DNA from: Lentzea californiensis
GTDB lineage: Bacteria > Actinomycetota > Actinomycetes > Mycobacteriales > Pseudonocardiaceae
Direction of reading: 5' to 3'
Assembly: GCF_024648825.1 (NCBI RefSeq)
Contig: NZ_JANBBE010000001.1
Span: 992,001 to 1,056,000 of the forward strand
Length of the DNA stretch: 64,000 nucleotides
Part shown: positions 9,364-17,772 of the stretch, piece after piece
Layout of the letters: the number at the start of each line of letters is the position of its first letter
Numbering within the stretch: the stretch's first letter is position 1
Translations under genes and position numbers: made by a program
The notes under the pieces: model-generated
Database searches by the model: none
What the model saw: the letters and a program-made list of their open reading frames with translations, nothing else
Told to the model about the DNA's origin: nothing

Positions 9364-9981
9364 GTGAGCAGCACCCCAGCAAGGATCGCGGCGCTCGACA
9401 GTTCGAACGGTCTGTCGACCACCCCGGCCCCGGTTCCGGAACTGCCCGCGTCCGTCGAGGAGCTGGCTGCCGCTGCGGCGATCCGCCTCGGCTGGCACGG
9501 CGTGGTTCTCCCCGAAATGGTCCTGATGGGCCGCAAGGTCGTCGTCGTGGCCGAACTCCTGGCCGACGCCCACGCCGAGCGCGTGTGCGTGGGTGCGGGC
9601 CCAGAGGCCGACAAGACCACCGTCTCCACGTGGGTGTGGCCGGAGATGGAAGGCCGCGTTCCCCCCGCCGCGGTGCGGATCGTCGGCGTCCTGGCCGTCG
9701 CCCGCCACTGGAGGACCGCCCTGGCTTCCTCCGTCCCCTTCGCCCGCTACGGCAACGCCGCGGTCGTCCTGCCCGAGTCGGTCGCGTTCTCGCACGACTA
9801 CCTCGCGAACTGCCTGCCGCGCGTGCGCCGCTACGGCGTCTCGGTGCTGCTGGCCGACGACGGGAAGGACCTCTCGGTCGACGTGTCCGGCCGCCAGGAG
9901 AACGCCCCCTCCGAGGACACCGCCATCACCCGCTGGGTCAACGAACTGGTCTACGAGCAGGTGCTCGCCACCGCTTCCTGA
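9364..9981 (+). CDS. Conserved hypothetical protein, 205 residues
   Basis: The GTG start at 9364 has a strong GAGGAGG ribosome binding site. The sequence is soluble, with Ala/Val-rich alternating segments and no membrane helix, signal or metal motif. I do not recognise a family. The central part (VVVVAELLADAHAERVCVG, then VVLPESVAF) looks like an alpha/beta domain, and the region near residue 160 (GVSVLLAD) resembles a beta strand of a nuclease- or restriction-like fold, but this is weak. It is followed 14 bases later by an NAD-binding protein gene in the same direction. Confidence 0.75.
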   Translation: MSSTPARIAALDSSNGLSTTPAPVPELPASVEELAAAAAIRLGWHGVVLPEMVLMGRKVVVVAELLADAHAERVCVGAGPEADKTTVSTWVWPEMEGRVPPAAVRIVGVLAVARHWRTALASSVPFARYGNAAVVLPESVAFSHDYLANCLPRVRRYGVSVLLADDGKDLSVDVSGRQENAPSEDTAITRWVNELVYEQVLATAS

Positions 9982-9995
9982 TCTACGGTCGGGCC

Positions 9996-10652
9996 ATGCG
10001 AGTAGTCATAGCCGGCGGACACGGGCAGATCGCGCTGCTTCTCGAGCAGCAGCTGGCCACCCGTGGAGACGCCGCCACAGCACTGGTCCGCAATCCCGAT
10101 CACTTCGCCGATGTGCAGGAAGCCGGAGCCGTTCCGGTGTTGTGCGACCTGGAGTCCGCTGATCTGGACTCGGTCGCCGCGTATTTGAACGGTGCTGATG
10201 CGGCCGTGTTCGCCGCTGGTGCCGGCGCCGGATCTGGTGCCGCCCGCAAGGACACCGTGGACTACGGGGCCGCCGCGCTCTTCGCCTCTGCCTGCGTCGA
10301 GGCCGGGGTGCGGCGGTTCCTGCAGGTGTCCACCGTCGGGATCGAGTCCGCGGACTCGCCGTCGGTGGACCCCGAGTTCGCGGTGTACCTCAAGGCCAAG
10401 AAGCTGGCCGAGGACGACCTGAAGCCGCGTGATCTCGACTGGACGATCCTGCGGCCGGGGCCGCTGGTGAACGACGCGCCGACCGGGCTGGTCACGCTGG
10501 CCGAGCCCCGGCTGCCGCGGTCGTCCGTCACCCGTGCCGACGTCGCCGCGGTGCTGGCCGAGCTGCTCAACGCTCCCAACACGGTCGGCAAGACGCTGGA
10601 ACTGGTGAACGGCGAGACACCGATCGCCGACGCCGTTCGCGTGATTCTCTAA
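9996..10652 (+). CDS. NAD(P)H-binding atypical short-chain dehydrogenase
   Basis: Protein of 218 residues with an N-terminal Rossmann signature (VVIAGGHGQIALLL) and the atypical SDR layout of NmrA/YwnB-type proteins. The segment FAAGAGAGSG is followed by ASACVEAGVRRFLQVSTVG and DWTILRPGPLVND. Such proteins bind NAD(P) and act as reductases or redox sensors. The ATG at 9996 begins directly at the first beta strand. The stop overlaps the convergent lactone oxidase gene by four bases, so no intergenic terminator separates them. Confidence 0.85.
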   Translation: MRVVIAGGHGQIALLLEQQLATRGDAATALVRNPDHFADVQEAGAVPVLCDLESADLDSVAAYLNGADAAVFAAGAGAGSGAARKDTVDYGAAALFASACVEAGVRRFLQVSTVGIESADSPSVDPEFAVYLKAKKLAEDDLKPRDLDWTILRPGPLVNDAPTGLVTLAEPRLPRSSVTRADVAAVLAELLNAPNTVGKTLELVNGETPIADAVRVIL

Positions 10653-11941
10653 CCGAGCACGCGGTCCAGGTAGGGGTTCGTGAACGTCCTGCCTGGATCG
10701 ACCTCGTCCCGCACCCGCAGGAAGTCGTCGAAGTGCGGGTACAGCGGGCGGAGCTCCGTCGCGGTCAGGTCGTGCATCTTGCCCCAGTGCGGGCGGCCGC
10801 CGACCGACGCCGCGATGCTCGCGTACGCGTCGAAGAAAGCCTTGTACTGCATGCCGAGTGCCTGGTGCATCGAGATGTACGCGGTGTCGCGGCCGTTCGC
10901 CGTGGAGAGCCAGATGTCGTCGGCCTGGGCGACGCGCACCTCGCACGGGACGATCAGGTGGTCGCGCTCTCCCAGCTTGGCGGCGACGGCCTGGAGTTCG
11001 CGGATGACGTCCATCAGGTTCTCGCGGGGGATCGAGAACTCGGTCTCCACGAACCGCACGCGCCTGGGCGTCACGAAGACGTTGTGCGAGTAGTCCGAAT
11101 AGGACCGCTCGGAGATCAGCGAGCCGCAGAGTTCGTTGAGGCGCCTGGTGTAGCGGGGGAAGGTCTTGGCGACCTTGGTGACCGCGCCGAACGCGGCGTT
11201 CTCCATGACCTCGTACTCCCAGGCCTGGCGGAGCTTCGAGAGCGGGCGCGCGGCCTCGGTGATCCTGTTGTTGCGCTTGAGGATCACGCGGTCGGAGTGG
11301 GTGAACCAGTGGAACTCGACGTGGTCCTCCACCGCGCAGAGGTCGTCGAACCGCTCCAGCACGGCGTCGAGGCGGCCCGGGGCTTCCTGTGCCTGCAGCA
11401 CGAAGGACGGGACGCAGCGCAGGGTCAGGGTGCTGATGACGCCCAGCGCGCCCAGACCCACGCGGGCGGCGTTGAAGAGGTCCGGGCGTTCGGTCCGGGA
11501 GCAGGTGACCACAGAGCCGTCGGCCAGGACCAGTTCCAGCGCTTCGATGGCGGTGGCGAGGACGCCCAGTTTTCCGCCGGTGCCGTGGGTCGAGGTGGAG
11601 ACCGCGCCGGCGACGGTCTGGGCGTCGATGTCGCCCAGGTTCGGCATCGCGAGGCCCAGGCGGTGGAGGTCGGCGTTGAAGACGCGCAGGGGAGTGCCGG
11701 AGCGGACGGTCACCAGCCCGGTTTCCGCGTCCGCGCGTACGATTCCGGTCCACCGGTCCAGGTCGAGCGCGGTTTCCGGGGCTACGGCGATGTCGTTGAA
11801 CGAGTGACCGCTGCCTCGCGCGCGGACGCGGCCGCCGGAGAGGACGGCTGCGGCGATCTCGTCCGTGCTGGACGGGTGGACGACGCGCGCAGGCGTGCAC
11901 GAAGCCGTTCTAGCCCAGTTCGTCCACACGCGAACCTCCAC
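10649..11941 (-). CDS. FAD-linked D-arabinono-1,4-lactone oxidase family protein
   Basis: Protein of 430 residues of the aldonolactone oxidase / alditol oxidase family. The FAD-binding PCMH domain starts with RARGSGHSFND, where His46 is the expected covalent FAD attachment residue, and continues with TAGL-like strands and STHGTGG. The C-terminal ALO domain has the HWGK motif near residue 395 and ends in RTFTNPYLDRVLG. It oxidises a sugar lactone or polyol using oxygen or another acceptor; the substrate is not visible. It is divergent from the PLP aldolase-like gene at 12016, a pairing that suggests shared control. The GTG start is at 11941. Confidence 0.9.
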   Translation of the reverse strand: MEVRVWTNWARTASCTPARVVHPSSTDEIAAAVLSGGRVRARGSGHSFNDIAVAPETALDLDRWTGIVRADAETGLVTVRSGTPLRVFNADLHRLGLAMPNLGDIDAQTVAGAVSTSTHGTGGKLGVLATAIEALELVLADGSVVTCSRTERPDLFNAARVGLGALGVISTLTLRCVPSFVLQAQEAPGRLDAVLERFDDLCAVEDHVEFHWFTHSDRVILKRNNRITEAARPLSKLRQAWEYEVMENAAFGAVTKVAKTFPRYTRRLNELCGSLISERSYSDYSHNVFVTPRRVRFVETEFSIPRENLMDVIRELQAVAAKLGERDHLIVPCEVRVAQADDIWLSTANGRDTAYISMHQALGMQYKAFFDAYASIAASVGGRPHWGKMHDLTATELRPLYPHFDDFLRVRDEVDPGRTFTNPYLDRVLG

Positions 11942-11967
11942 GAGAGAGTGTGACCTGCGAGTAACGT

Positions 11968-11990
11968 AAGTGAAAGCTCTTCACGTTTCA
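11968..11990. promoter_or_regulatory. Inverted repeat in the oxidase/aldolase divergon
   Basis: GTGAA-N5-TTCAC (11970-11984) is centred between the divergent starts at 11941 and 12016. The sequence AAGTGAAAG (11968-11976) recurs inverted at 14081-14089, just upstream of the TetR and beta-glucosidase starts. This suggests one regulator, perhaps the TetR at 13418, acting on both regions. Confidence 0.4.
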
Positions 11991-12015
11991 AGGGTTCAGG
12001 ACGTACCGTCAGAGC

Positions 12016-13197
12016 ATGCGCCGAACTCGACTTGATGCCGCGACGAAGGACCTGGATCCTCCGTTCGCGATCGTCGACCTGGATGCCTTCGACCACAACG
12101 CGGCGGACCTCGCCCGTCGCGCTGCCGGTCATCCGATCCGGGTCGCGAGCAAGTCGATCCGCGTGCGCGAACTGGTGAGCCGGGCGCTCGAACGGCCCGG
12201 TTACGCCGGCGTCATGTGCTACTCGCTGGCCGAGGCCCTGTGGCTGTCCGAGCAGAACGTCACCGAGGACCTGCTCGTCGCCTACCCGACCGCCGACCGC
12301 GCGTCGTTGCAGAAGCTCGCGGCCAACGAGACGGCGCGCCAGCGCGTCACGATCATGGTCGACTCCACCGAGCACCTCGACTTCGTGGACGCCGCGATCG
12401 GGCCGCACGCCGACATCCGGGTCTGCCTGGAACTCGACGTCTCGTGGCGCCCGCTGCCCGGCGTTCACATCGGACCACGCCGTTCGTCGATCCACACGCC
12501 ACAGCAGGCCAAGGCGCTCGCCGCCAAGATCGTGCAGCGGCACGGCTTCCAGCTGGTCGGCGTCATGGCCTACGAGGGACAGATCGCCGGTCTGGGGGAC
12601 AACCCGCCCGGCCAGCCGCTGCGGGCGATCGGGATCCGGCTCATCCAGAGCAAGTCCGGCCCGGAGCTGATCGAACGCCGTACCGCCGTGGTCACCGCCG
12701 TCCGGCAGGTTGCCGACCTGGCGTTCGTCAACGGTGGCGGCACCGGCAGCCTCGAGCTCACCGGCTCCGACCCGTCGGTCACCGAGCTCGCGGCGGGGTC
12801 CGGCCTCTTCGGACCGACGCTGTTCGACGGCTACCAGGCGTTCAAGCCGGAACCGGCCGCGCTGTTCGCGTTGTCCGTGGTGCGCAAGCCGACCAAGCGG
12901 GTGGCCACGCTGTTCGCCGGCGGCTACATCGCGTCCGGCACACCGACACCCGACCGCCAGCCGTCGCCGTACCTGCCGGCCGGGCTGAAGACGCTCGGCC
13001 TCGAAGGCGCGGGCGAGGTGCAGACGCCGGTCACCGGCAAGGCGGCGGAGCAGCTGCGGATCGGCGACCGCGTCTGGATGCGGCACGCCAAGGCGGGCGA
13101 GCTGTTCGAGCGGTTCGACGAGGTGCACCTGGTGCACGGTGACCGCATCGAGCGCACCGTGCCCACGTACCGCGGTGAGCGCAGGAACTTCGGCTAG
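12016..13197 (+). CDS. PLP-dependent amino acid deaminase/aldolase (DSD1 / D-threonine aldolase type)
   Basis: Protein of 393 residues with an alanine-racemase-type N-terminal barrel. The PLP lysine is expected at Lys46 (RVASKSIR), the strand VMCYSLAEA follows, and GGTGSLE near residue 240 resembles the phosphate-binding loop. The C-terminal part (residues 300-390) matches the D-serine dehydratase-like domain, ending in WMRHAKAGELFERF and EVHLVHGDR, which contribute metal-binding residues. Relatives cleave or deaminate beta-hydroxy D-amino acids; the substrate here is unknown. It shares its upstream region with the lactone oxidase. Confidence 0.88.
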   Translation: MRRTRLDAATKDLDPPFAIVDLDAFDHNAADLARRAAGHPIRVASKSIRVRELVSRALERPGYAGVMCYSLAEALWLSEQNVTEDLLVAYPTADRASLQKLAANETARQRVTIMVDSTEHLDFVDAAIGPHADIRVCLELDVSWRPLPGVHIGPRRSSIHTPQQAKALAAKIVQRHGFQLVGVMAYEGQIAGLGDNPPGQPLRAIGIRLIQSKSGPELIERRTAVVTAVRQVADLAFVNGGGTGSLELTGSDPSVTELAAGSGLFGPTLFDGYQAFKPEPAALFALSVVRKPTKRVATLFAGGYIASGTPTPDRQPSPYLPAGLKTLGLEGAGEVQTPVTGKAAEQLRIGDRVWMRHAKAGELFERFDEVHLVHGDRIERTVPTYRGERRNFG

Positions 13198-13233
13198 TGT
13201 CCTGCGCCGGAAATTCGTCATCAAAGTATGAAG

Positions 13234-13288
13234 GTTGATGAGGGGAGCTTTCATCAACCTCAGGTTTGGGAAAGCTCCCCTCATCAAC
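13234..13288. terminator. Large stem-loop 1 with GGGGAGCTTT core
   Basis: Perfect inverted repeat with 18-base arms (13234-13251 and 13271-13288) and a 19-base loop, in the convergent gap between the aldolase and the TetR gene. The arm contains GGGGAGCTTTCATC-like sequence. It may terminate transcription from both sides and belongs to the repeat family seen at 13321 and 17379. Confidence 0.75.
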
Positions 13289-13320
13289 GTCGCGGGGCCT
13301 CAGCCACGCCGTCATCAACT

Positions 13321-13371
13321 GCACGCGGGGCGCTTTCGTGCGCTCCACGCGCACGAAAGCGCCCCGCGTGC
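13321..13371. terminator. Large stem-loop 2 with GGGGCGCTTTCGT core
   Basis: Perfect inverted repeat with 22-base arms (13321-13342 and 13350-13371) and a 7-base loop. It lies 33 bases after stem-loop 1 and before the TetR stop. The arm starts GCACGCGGGGCGCTTTCGT, nearly the same as the element at 17379. Confidence 0.8.
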
Positions 13372-13417
13372 GGCACAAACGGCAGGGACTTCAGCGGCGG
13401 ACTTCCGGCGTAGGGCA

Positions 13418-14032
13418 CTAGGCGGGCAGCCGCGACGACAGATAGCCCCTGACCAGCGCCCTAGCCTCGGTCAGGATCGCCTGGTCGCCCGTCGGGTTCT
13501 TCCGGAACGCCATCTTCATCACGGCGTCGGCGGCCTCGACGGCGATCGCGATCGGCAGCTGGACCTCGTTCATCGGGATGCCGAACTTGCCCGAGATCAG
13601 CTCCGAGATCTTGTCGGAGATGACGGCGTTGTTGTCGCGGCGGTCGTCGAGCAGGCGCATGTCGACGACGTCGCCGAAGTGCAGCTTCCCGAACGCCGGG
13701 ATCTCGCGGTGCATCGTCACGTAGACGTCGAACACCGTGTCCACGGCGTCCCACCAGTGCTCGAGTGTCGCCTGCTCGAGCCGTTCGGTGATGCCGAGGG
13801 AGAACTTGTCGACGTTGCGCAGCGTCAGCGCCTGCACGACGGCTCTTTTGTCAGGGAAGAACTGGTAGAGCGAACCGACTGCTACGCCCGCTCTTTCCGC
13901 GATCAACGTCGTGGTGACACCGTCGTAGCCCACCTCGTCGATGAGGGTCGCGCAGGCCTCGAGCATGCGCTCGACTCTCTTGGCGCTGCGCTGCTGCACG
14001 GGCTGACGGCGAAGCGGGGTGGTGCTCGTCAC
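13418..14032 (-). CDS. TetR-family transcriptional regulator
   Basis: The N-terminal helix-turn-helix is clear: IDEVGYDGVTTTLIAERAG, then VAVGSLYQFFPDKRAVV. The rest is a helical ligand-binding domain. The GTG at 14032 is preferred because GGGAG lies six bases upstream; an ATG at 14062 would add ten residues. It is divergent from the beta-glucosidase operon at 14145, so the natural targets are that operon and itself. Ligand unknown; sugar or glycoside is an inference from the neighbours. Confidence 0.9.
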   Translation of the reverse strand: MTSTTPLRRQPVQQRSAKRVERMLEACATLIDEVGYDGVTTTLIAERAGVAVGSLYQFFPDKRAVVQALTLRNVDKFSLGITERLEQATLEHWWDAVDTVFDVYVTMHREIPAFGKLHFGDVVDMRLLDDRRDNNAVISDKISELISGKFGIPMNEVQLPIAIAVEAADAVMKMAFRKNPTGDQAILTEARALVRGYLSSRLPA

Positions 14033-14062
14033 GGCGACTCCCAGTAGTTCGGGTACTTCCAT

Positions 14063-14144
14063 CTTGCCTGTTGCACGGCTCTTTCACTTCCCTGAACCCG
14101 TCAACACGCCTACGATCCGAACAAGTTTCACATTTGGAGGATCG
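14063..14144. promoter_or_regulatory. tetR / beta-glucosidase divergent promoter region
   Basis: The gap contains CTTTCACTT (14081-14089), the inverse of the motif at 11968, and GTTTCACATT nearer the beta-glucosidase start. TACGAT at 14111-14116 is a possible -10 element for the rightward promoter. GGAGG at 14136 is the ribosome binding site for the gene at 14145. Confidence 0.4.
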
Positions 14145-15392
14145 ATGAGCGACTTCCTTTGGGGAGTGTCGACGTCCGCGTTCCAGATCGAGGGCGCGTT
14201 CGACGCCGACGGCCGAGGCCCCTCCGTGTGGGACGACTTCTCTCCTGTACACGAGAACCAGAACGCTTCCGTTGCGTGCGACCACTACCACCGGTGGCGC
14301 GAGGACGTTGCGCTCATGACGCAGCTCGGCGTGAACGCGTACCGGTTCTCGATCGCGTGGCCGCGCATCCAGCCGTCCGGCAAAGGACCTGTCAACGCCG
14401 AGGGCCTCGACTTCTACGACCGCCTGGTCGACGCGCTCGTCGACGTCGGCATCGCCCCCGTGGCGACGTTGTACCACTGGGACACCCCGGCGGAACTGGA
14501 GGCCGAGGGCGGCTGGCTGACCCGGGACATCGCTGACCGGTTCGCCGACTACACGGCGCTGGTCGCGGACCGGCTCGCCGACCGCGTGAAGCTGTGGATT
14601 CCGATCAACGAACCCGCGATGGTGACGTTGCAGGGCTATGCGATCGGTGAGCACGCTCCCGGCAAGACGTTGCTCATCGACGCGTTGCCGACCGCCCACC
14701 ACCTGAACCTCGCTCACGGCCGTGCGGTCGAAGTGCTCCGGTCGTTCAACGCGCAGGCCGTCGGCACGGCGAACAACCACACTCCCGCGTGGCCGGTTGG
14801 GCCGGATGACGTAGCGGCCGCCGAGGCCTACAGCGAAATCCACAACTGGATCTACGCGGACCCCATGTTGTCGGGCCGATATCCCGACGCAGTCGCCGAG
14901 CTCCTGCCTATCGCCGATGGTGACCTGGCCACGATCCACCAGCCGCTCGACTTCTACGGCGTGAACTACTACAACCCGACGCGGCTCAAGGCGCCGTCCG
15001 AGGGCAACCCGCTGCCGTTCGAACTGGTGGAGATCGACGAGTACGAGCGCACCGGGTTCGGCTGGCCGATCGTGCCGGCCGGGCTGACCGAGATGATCAC
15101 GACGTTGCGCGAGCGCCATCCCGGCCTGCCGCCGGTGTACGTCACCGAGAGCGGCTGCAGCTTCCCCGACGAGATCAACGACGCCGAGCGGATCTCCTAC
15201 CTGGACGGACACCTCAAGGCCGCGCAGGCCGCGGACGTCGCCGGGTACTTCGTGTGGTCGCTGCTCGACAACTTCGAGTGGGAAGCCGGGTACTCGCAGC
15301 GGTTCGGCCTGGTCCAGATCGACTACGAGACGCATGCGCGCACGCCGCGCGACTCGTTCCACTGGTACAGAAAGGTGATCAGTGGTGAGTGA
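14145..15392 (+). CDS. Glycoside hydrolase family 1 beta-glucosidase
   Basis: Protein of 415 residues with the GH1 pattern. The N-terminal FLWGVSTSAFQIEGA is followed by the acid/base glutamate Glu156 in INEP and the nucleophile Glu335 in VTESG; WSLLDNFEWEAGY lies near the end. It has no signal peptide and so acts in the cytoplasm on imported beta-glycosides. The length is slightly below the usual 440-460. Its stop overlaps the MFS transporter start, consistent with uptake and hydrolysis encoded together. Confidence 0.95.
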   Translation: MSDFLWGVSTSAFQIEGAFDADGRGPSVWDDFSPVHENQNASVACDHYHRWREDVALMTQLGVNAYRFSIAWPRIQPSGKGPVNAEGLDFYDRLVDALVDVGIAPVATLYHWDTPAELEAEGGWLTRDIADRFADYTALVADRLADRVKLWIPINEPAMVTLQGYAIGEHAPGKTLLIDALPTAHHLNLAHGRAVEVLRSFNAQAVGTANNHTPAWPVGPDDVAAAEAYSEIHNWIYADPMLSGRYPDAVAELLPIADGDLATIHQPLDFYGVNYYNPTRLKAPSEGNPLPFELVEIDEYERTGFGWPIVPAGLTEMITTLRERHPGLPPVYVTESGCSFPDEINDAERISYLDGHLKAAQAADVAGYFVWSLLDNFEWEAGYSQRFGLVQIDYETHARTPRDSFHWYRKVISGE

Positions 15393-16593
15393 GGCGCTCG
15401 CCGAACCGGTCGTCCCGGTTCGCAGGAGCTGGATGGTCTGGCTGTTCGTCGCGAACCTCGGTCTGTGGCTCGCGGTCTACGCGCCGATCCAGATCCTGTT
15501 GCCACGGCAGGCCGAACTGCTGGACAAGGCGAACAAGACGTTCGTGTTCGGCGTCGTCACCGGTGTCGGCGCGTTCGTGGCGATGGTGGGGGTGCCGCTC
15601 ATCGGCTTCCTGTCCGATCGCACGACCTCGCGCTTCGGCCGCCGGCACCCGTGGACGCTGATCGGGTCGGTCGTCGCGGCTGCCGGCCTCGCTGTTCTCG
15701 CCAGTGCGCACTCGGTCCTGGTCATGACGATCGGCTGGTGCCTGGTGCAGGCGGGGGTCAGCAGCATGCTCGCCGCGCTGACCGCCGCCGTGCCGGACCG
15801 GGTGCCCGTCGTGCAACGGGCCAAGGTCGGTGGGCAGTTCGGCATCAGCCAGATGCTCGGCACCGTGCTGGGTGCGCTCGTCGTCACGGAACTAGTCACC
15901 GACCTGGAGGCCGGCTACCTGGCCTGTGCGGTGATCGTGCTGCTCGGAGCGTTGTTCTTCGTGCTCAGGACGCCGGACACGCAGTTGGTCGCGAAGCCGG
16001 TGCGGCCGACGTTCTGGATCTCACCCCGAGAGCACCCCGACTTCGCGTGGGCGTGGCTCGGGCACTTCATGCTCAACGTCGGCAACGCGTTCGGCACGCT
16101 GTACCTGTACTTCTTCCTGAGCGACGAGGTGCGCCACCCGTCTCCCGACCAGGGCCTGCTGCAGTTGATGGCCCTGTACGGGGTGGCGCTCACCGCAGGA
16201 GCGGTGCTGTTCGGCGCACGAAGTGATCGTTCTGGCCGTCGGAAGCCGTACGTGTACGGAGCGTCGGCAGTCATGGCTTTGGCGGCGTTGTTGTTGGTGG
16301 TGTCGCCGACGTGGCCGGTCGCGCTGGTCGCCTCACCGTTGCTCGGCGTCGGCTTCGGCACCTACCTGGCCGTCGCGATCGCGCTGCTCACCCAGGTGTT
16401 GCCGGCTGCGGCCGATCGGGCCAAGGATCTGGGCGTGATCAACGTAGCCAACGCGTTGCCGCAGGTCATCGCCCCCTTGCTGACTGCCGTGATCCTCGCG
16501 AACCTGGGTGGTTACCGCGGTCTGTTCGCGGCGTCCGCGCTGGCTACCGTGCTCGCGGCGGTGTTGATGAGTCGAGTGCGATCGGTGGTCTGA
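15382..16593 (+). CDS. MFS transporter, probable glycoside importer
   Basis: Major facilitator of about 403 residues with 12 predicted helices. The loop between helices 2 and 3 has the MFS signature GFLSDRTTSRFGRRHPW, the GPH/SotB-like form. A second copy, GARSDRSGRRKPYVYG, lies in the second half. GTG at 15382 or 15385 is the start, inside the end of the GH1 gene (11-base overlap). The substrate is inferred from the neighbour to be a glucoside or disaccharide. Confidence 0.88.
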   Translation: MVSEALAEPVVPVRRSWMVWLFVANLGLWLAVYAPIQILLPRQAELLDKANKTFVFGVVTGVGAFVAMVGVPLIGFLSDRTTSRFGRRHPWTLIGSVVAAAGLAVLASAHSVLVMTIGWCLVQAGVSSMLAALTAAVPDRVPVVQRAKVGGQFGISQMLGTVLGALVVTELVTDLEAGYLACAVIVLLGALFFVLRTPDTQLVAKPVRPTFWISPREHPDFAWAWLGHFMLNVGNAFGTLYLYFFLSDEVRHPSPDQGLLQLMALYGVALTAGAVLFGARSDRSGRRKPYVYGASAVMALAALLLVVSPTWPVALVASPLLGVGFGTYLAVAIALLTQVLPAAADRAKDLGVINVANALPQVIAPLLTAVILANLGGYRGLFAASALATVLAAVLMSRVRSVV

Positions 16594-17372
16594 TGCAGGT
16601 CGAGGGCAAGAAGGTTCTGGTCACAGGGGCGTCCCAGGGGATCGGTGCGGAAGCGGCGTTCCGGTTCGCCGCCCACGGCGCGCACGTCCACCTTGTGGCC
16701 AGGAGCGCCGAACTGCTGGATCTGCAGGTCGAACGGATCAAGGAGTTCGGCGGCTCGGCGACCGCTCATCAGGCGGATCTGTCCGACGCTGAGCAGATTC
16801 GAGCACTCGCCGAGGACGTTCCGGCCCCCGACGTGCTGGTCAACAACGCGGGCGTCGGGCGCTGGCTGTTCCTCGACGACACGTCGTCCGACGAGCTGGT
16901 CACCATGACCGCTGTGCCGTACATGGCCGCGTTGCTGCTGACCAGGGAGTACCTGGGCGCCATGCGGTCGCGGGGCTCCGGCTGGATCGTCAACGTGAAC
17001 TCGCCGGTGTCACGGCTGCCGATCCCCGGCTGCGTGGGCTACCAGTCGTCGAGGTGGGCTTTGCGCGGCCTCACGGCCTCGTTGCGCCTCGACCTGCGCG
17101 GAACCGGCGTCGGAGTCAGCGAAGTGGTGCCCGGCAAGGTCTCCAGCGAGTACTTCGCCAACAACCCCGGAGCCGAGGAACGGATCCCGGCGATCGCCCG
17201 GATGATCCCCACGGTCACGCCGCAGCAGTGCGCGAAGGCGATCGTGGACGCCGTGGAGAAGGAACGCGCCGAGCACCTGTTCCCGTGGCAGCTCAAGGCG
17301 TTCGAGATCTCCGGTCGGCTGTTCCCCGGCCTGACCTCATACCTCGCCTGGAAGACCGGCACTCACCGCTAG
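16593..17372 (+). CDS. SDR family oxidoreductase
   Basis: Classical short-chain dehydrogenase of about 259 residues. The cofactor loop is VLVTGASQGIGAEAA and the NNAG motif is VLVNNAGVG. The active site reads NSPVSRL and then YQSSRWAL, so the usual catalytic YxxxK is YQSSR here: the lysine is replaced by arginine. This makes catalytic activity uncertain. The start overlaps the MFS stop by one base (TGATG), so it is the third gene of the TetR-linked operon. Confidence 0.87.
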   Translation: MQVEGKKVLVTGASQGIGAEAAFRFAAHGAHVHLVARSAELLDLQVERIKEFGGSATAHQADLSDAEQIRALAEDVPAPDVLVNNAGVGRWLFLDDTSSDELVTMTAVPYMAALLLTREYLGAMRSRGSGWIVNVNSPVSRLPIPGCVGYQSSRWALRGLTASLRLDLRGTGVGVSEVVPGKVSSEYFANNPGAEERIPAIARMIPTVTPQQCAKAIVDAVEKERAEHLFPWQLKAFEISGRLFPGLTSYLAWKTGTHR

Positions 17373-17378
17373 ACGAGT

Positions 17379-17429
17379 GCACGCGGGGAGCTTTCGTACT
17401 GCATGTCGGTACGAAAGGGCCCCGCGTGC
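17379..17429. terminator. Stem-loop 3, downstream of the SDR operon
   Basis: Inverted repeat with 20-base arms (17379-17398 and 17410-17429) and two mismatches, starting seven bases after the SDR stop. The left arm begins GCACGCGGGGAGCTTTCGT, matching stem-loop 2 closely. It probably terminates the GH1-MFS-SDR operon. Confidence 0.75.
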
Positions 17430-17520
17430 GGCAAGTCGGTACGCAGGGGCCCCGCGTGCGGCAAGTCGGTACGCAGGGGCCCCGCGTGCGGCAAGTCGGT
17501 ACGCAGGGGCCCCGCGTGCC
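17401..17520. repeat. Four tandem copies of a 30-bp unit
   Basis: Units run 17401-17430, 17431-17460, 17461-17490 and 17491-17520. Copies 2 to 4 are identical except for the final base; copy 1 differs at a few positions and doubles as the right arm of stem-loop 3. Each unit contains GGGGCCCC. No spacers separate the copies, so it is not a CRISPR array. It appears to be a recent amplification of a terminator arm. Confidence 0.92.
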
Positions 17521-17536
17521 GTCCGGAGACGTGAAA

Positions 17537-17575
17537 ACGGCCCTCGTCTGCGCGGGAGGTGCAGACGAGGGCCGT
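17537..17575. terminator. Second hairpin after the tandem repeat
   Basis: Perfect 15-base arms (17537-17551 and 17561-17575) with a 9-base loop and a CGGCCCTCGTCTGC arm. It can act in either direction between the SDR operon and the minus-strand genes at 17773-18468. The remaining bases up to 17772 show no gene. Confidence 0.75.
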
Positions 17576-17772
17576 GGTTGGTGACCGCGGACCGGCGACG
17601 GTCGGGGAGGGAAGGTGCACGTCACCGGCCCGCGGGAATCTGTGGAGTTGTAAAAGCTGACCGGGGCCCGCGATGTCGCGGTCGGGGGTTCGCACATCGC
17701 GGACCACCGGTCAGTAGGCGGTTTGCAGACCTGGTCGTGTCGGGGGGACGCCAGGTCAGTCGCAAACGCCCG

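Noticed and set aside
9065..9367. A 100-codon plus-strand frame before the gene at 9364
   Set aside because: No ribosome binding site or family likeness; overlapping end is probably chance.
17401..17520. Possible CRISPR array
   Set aside because: The 30-bp units are contiguous without spacers and no cas genes are present.
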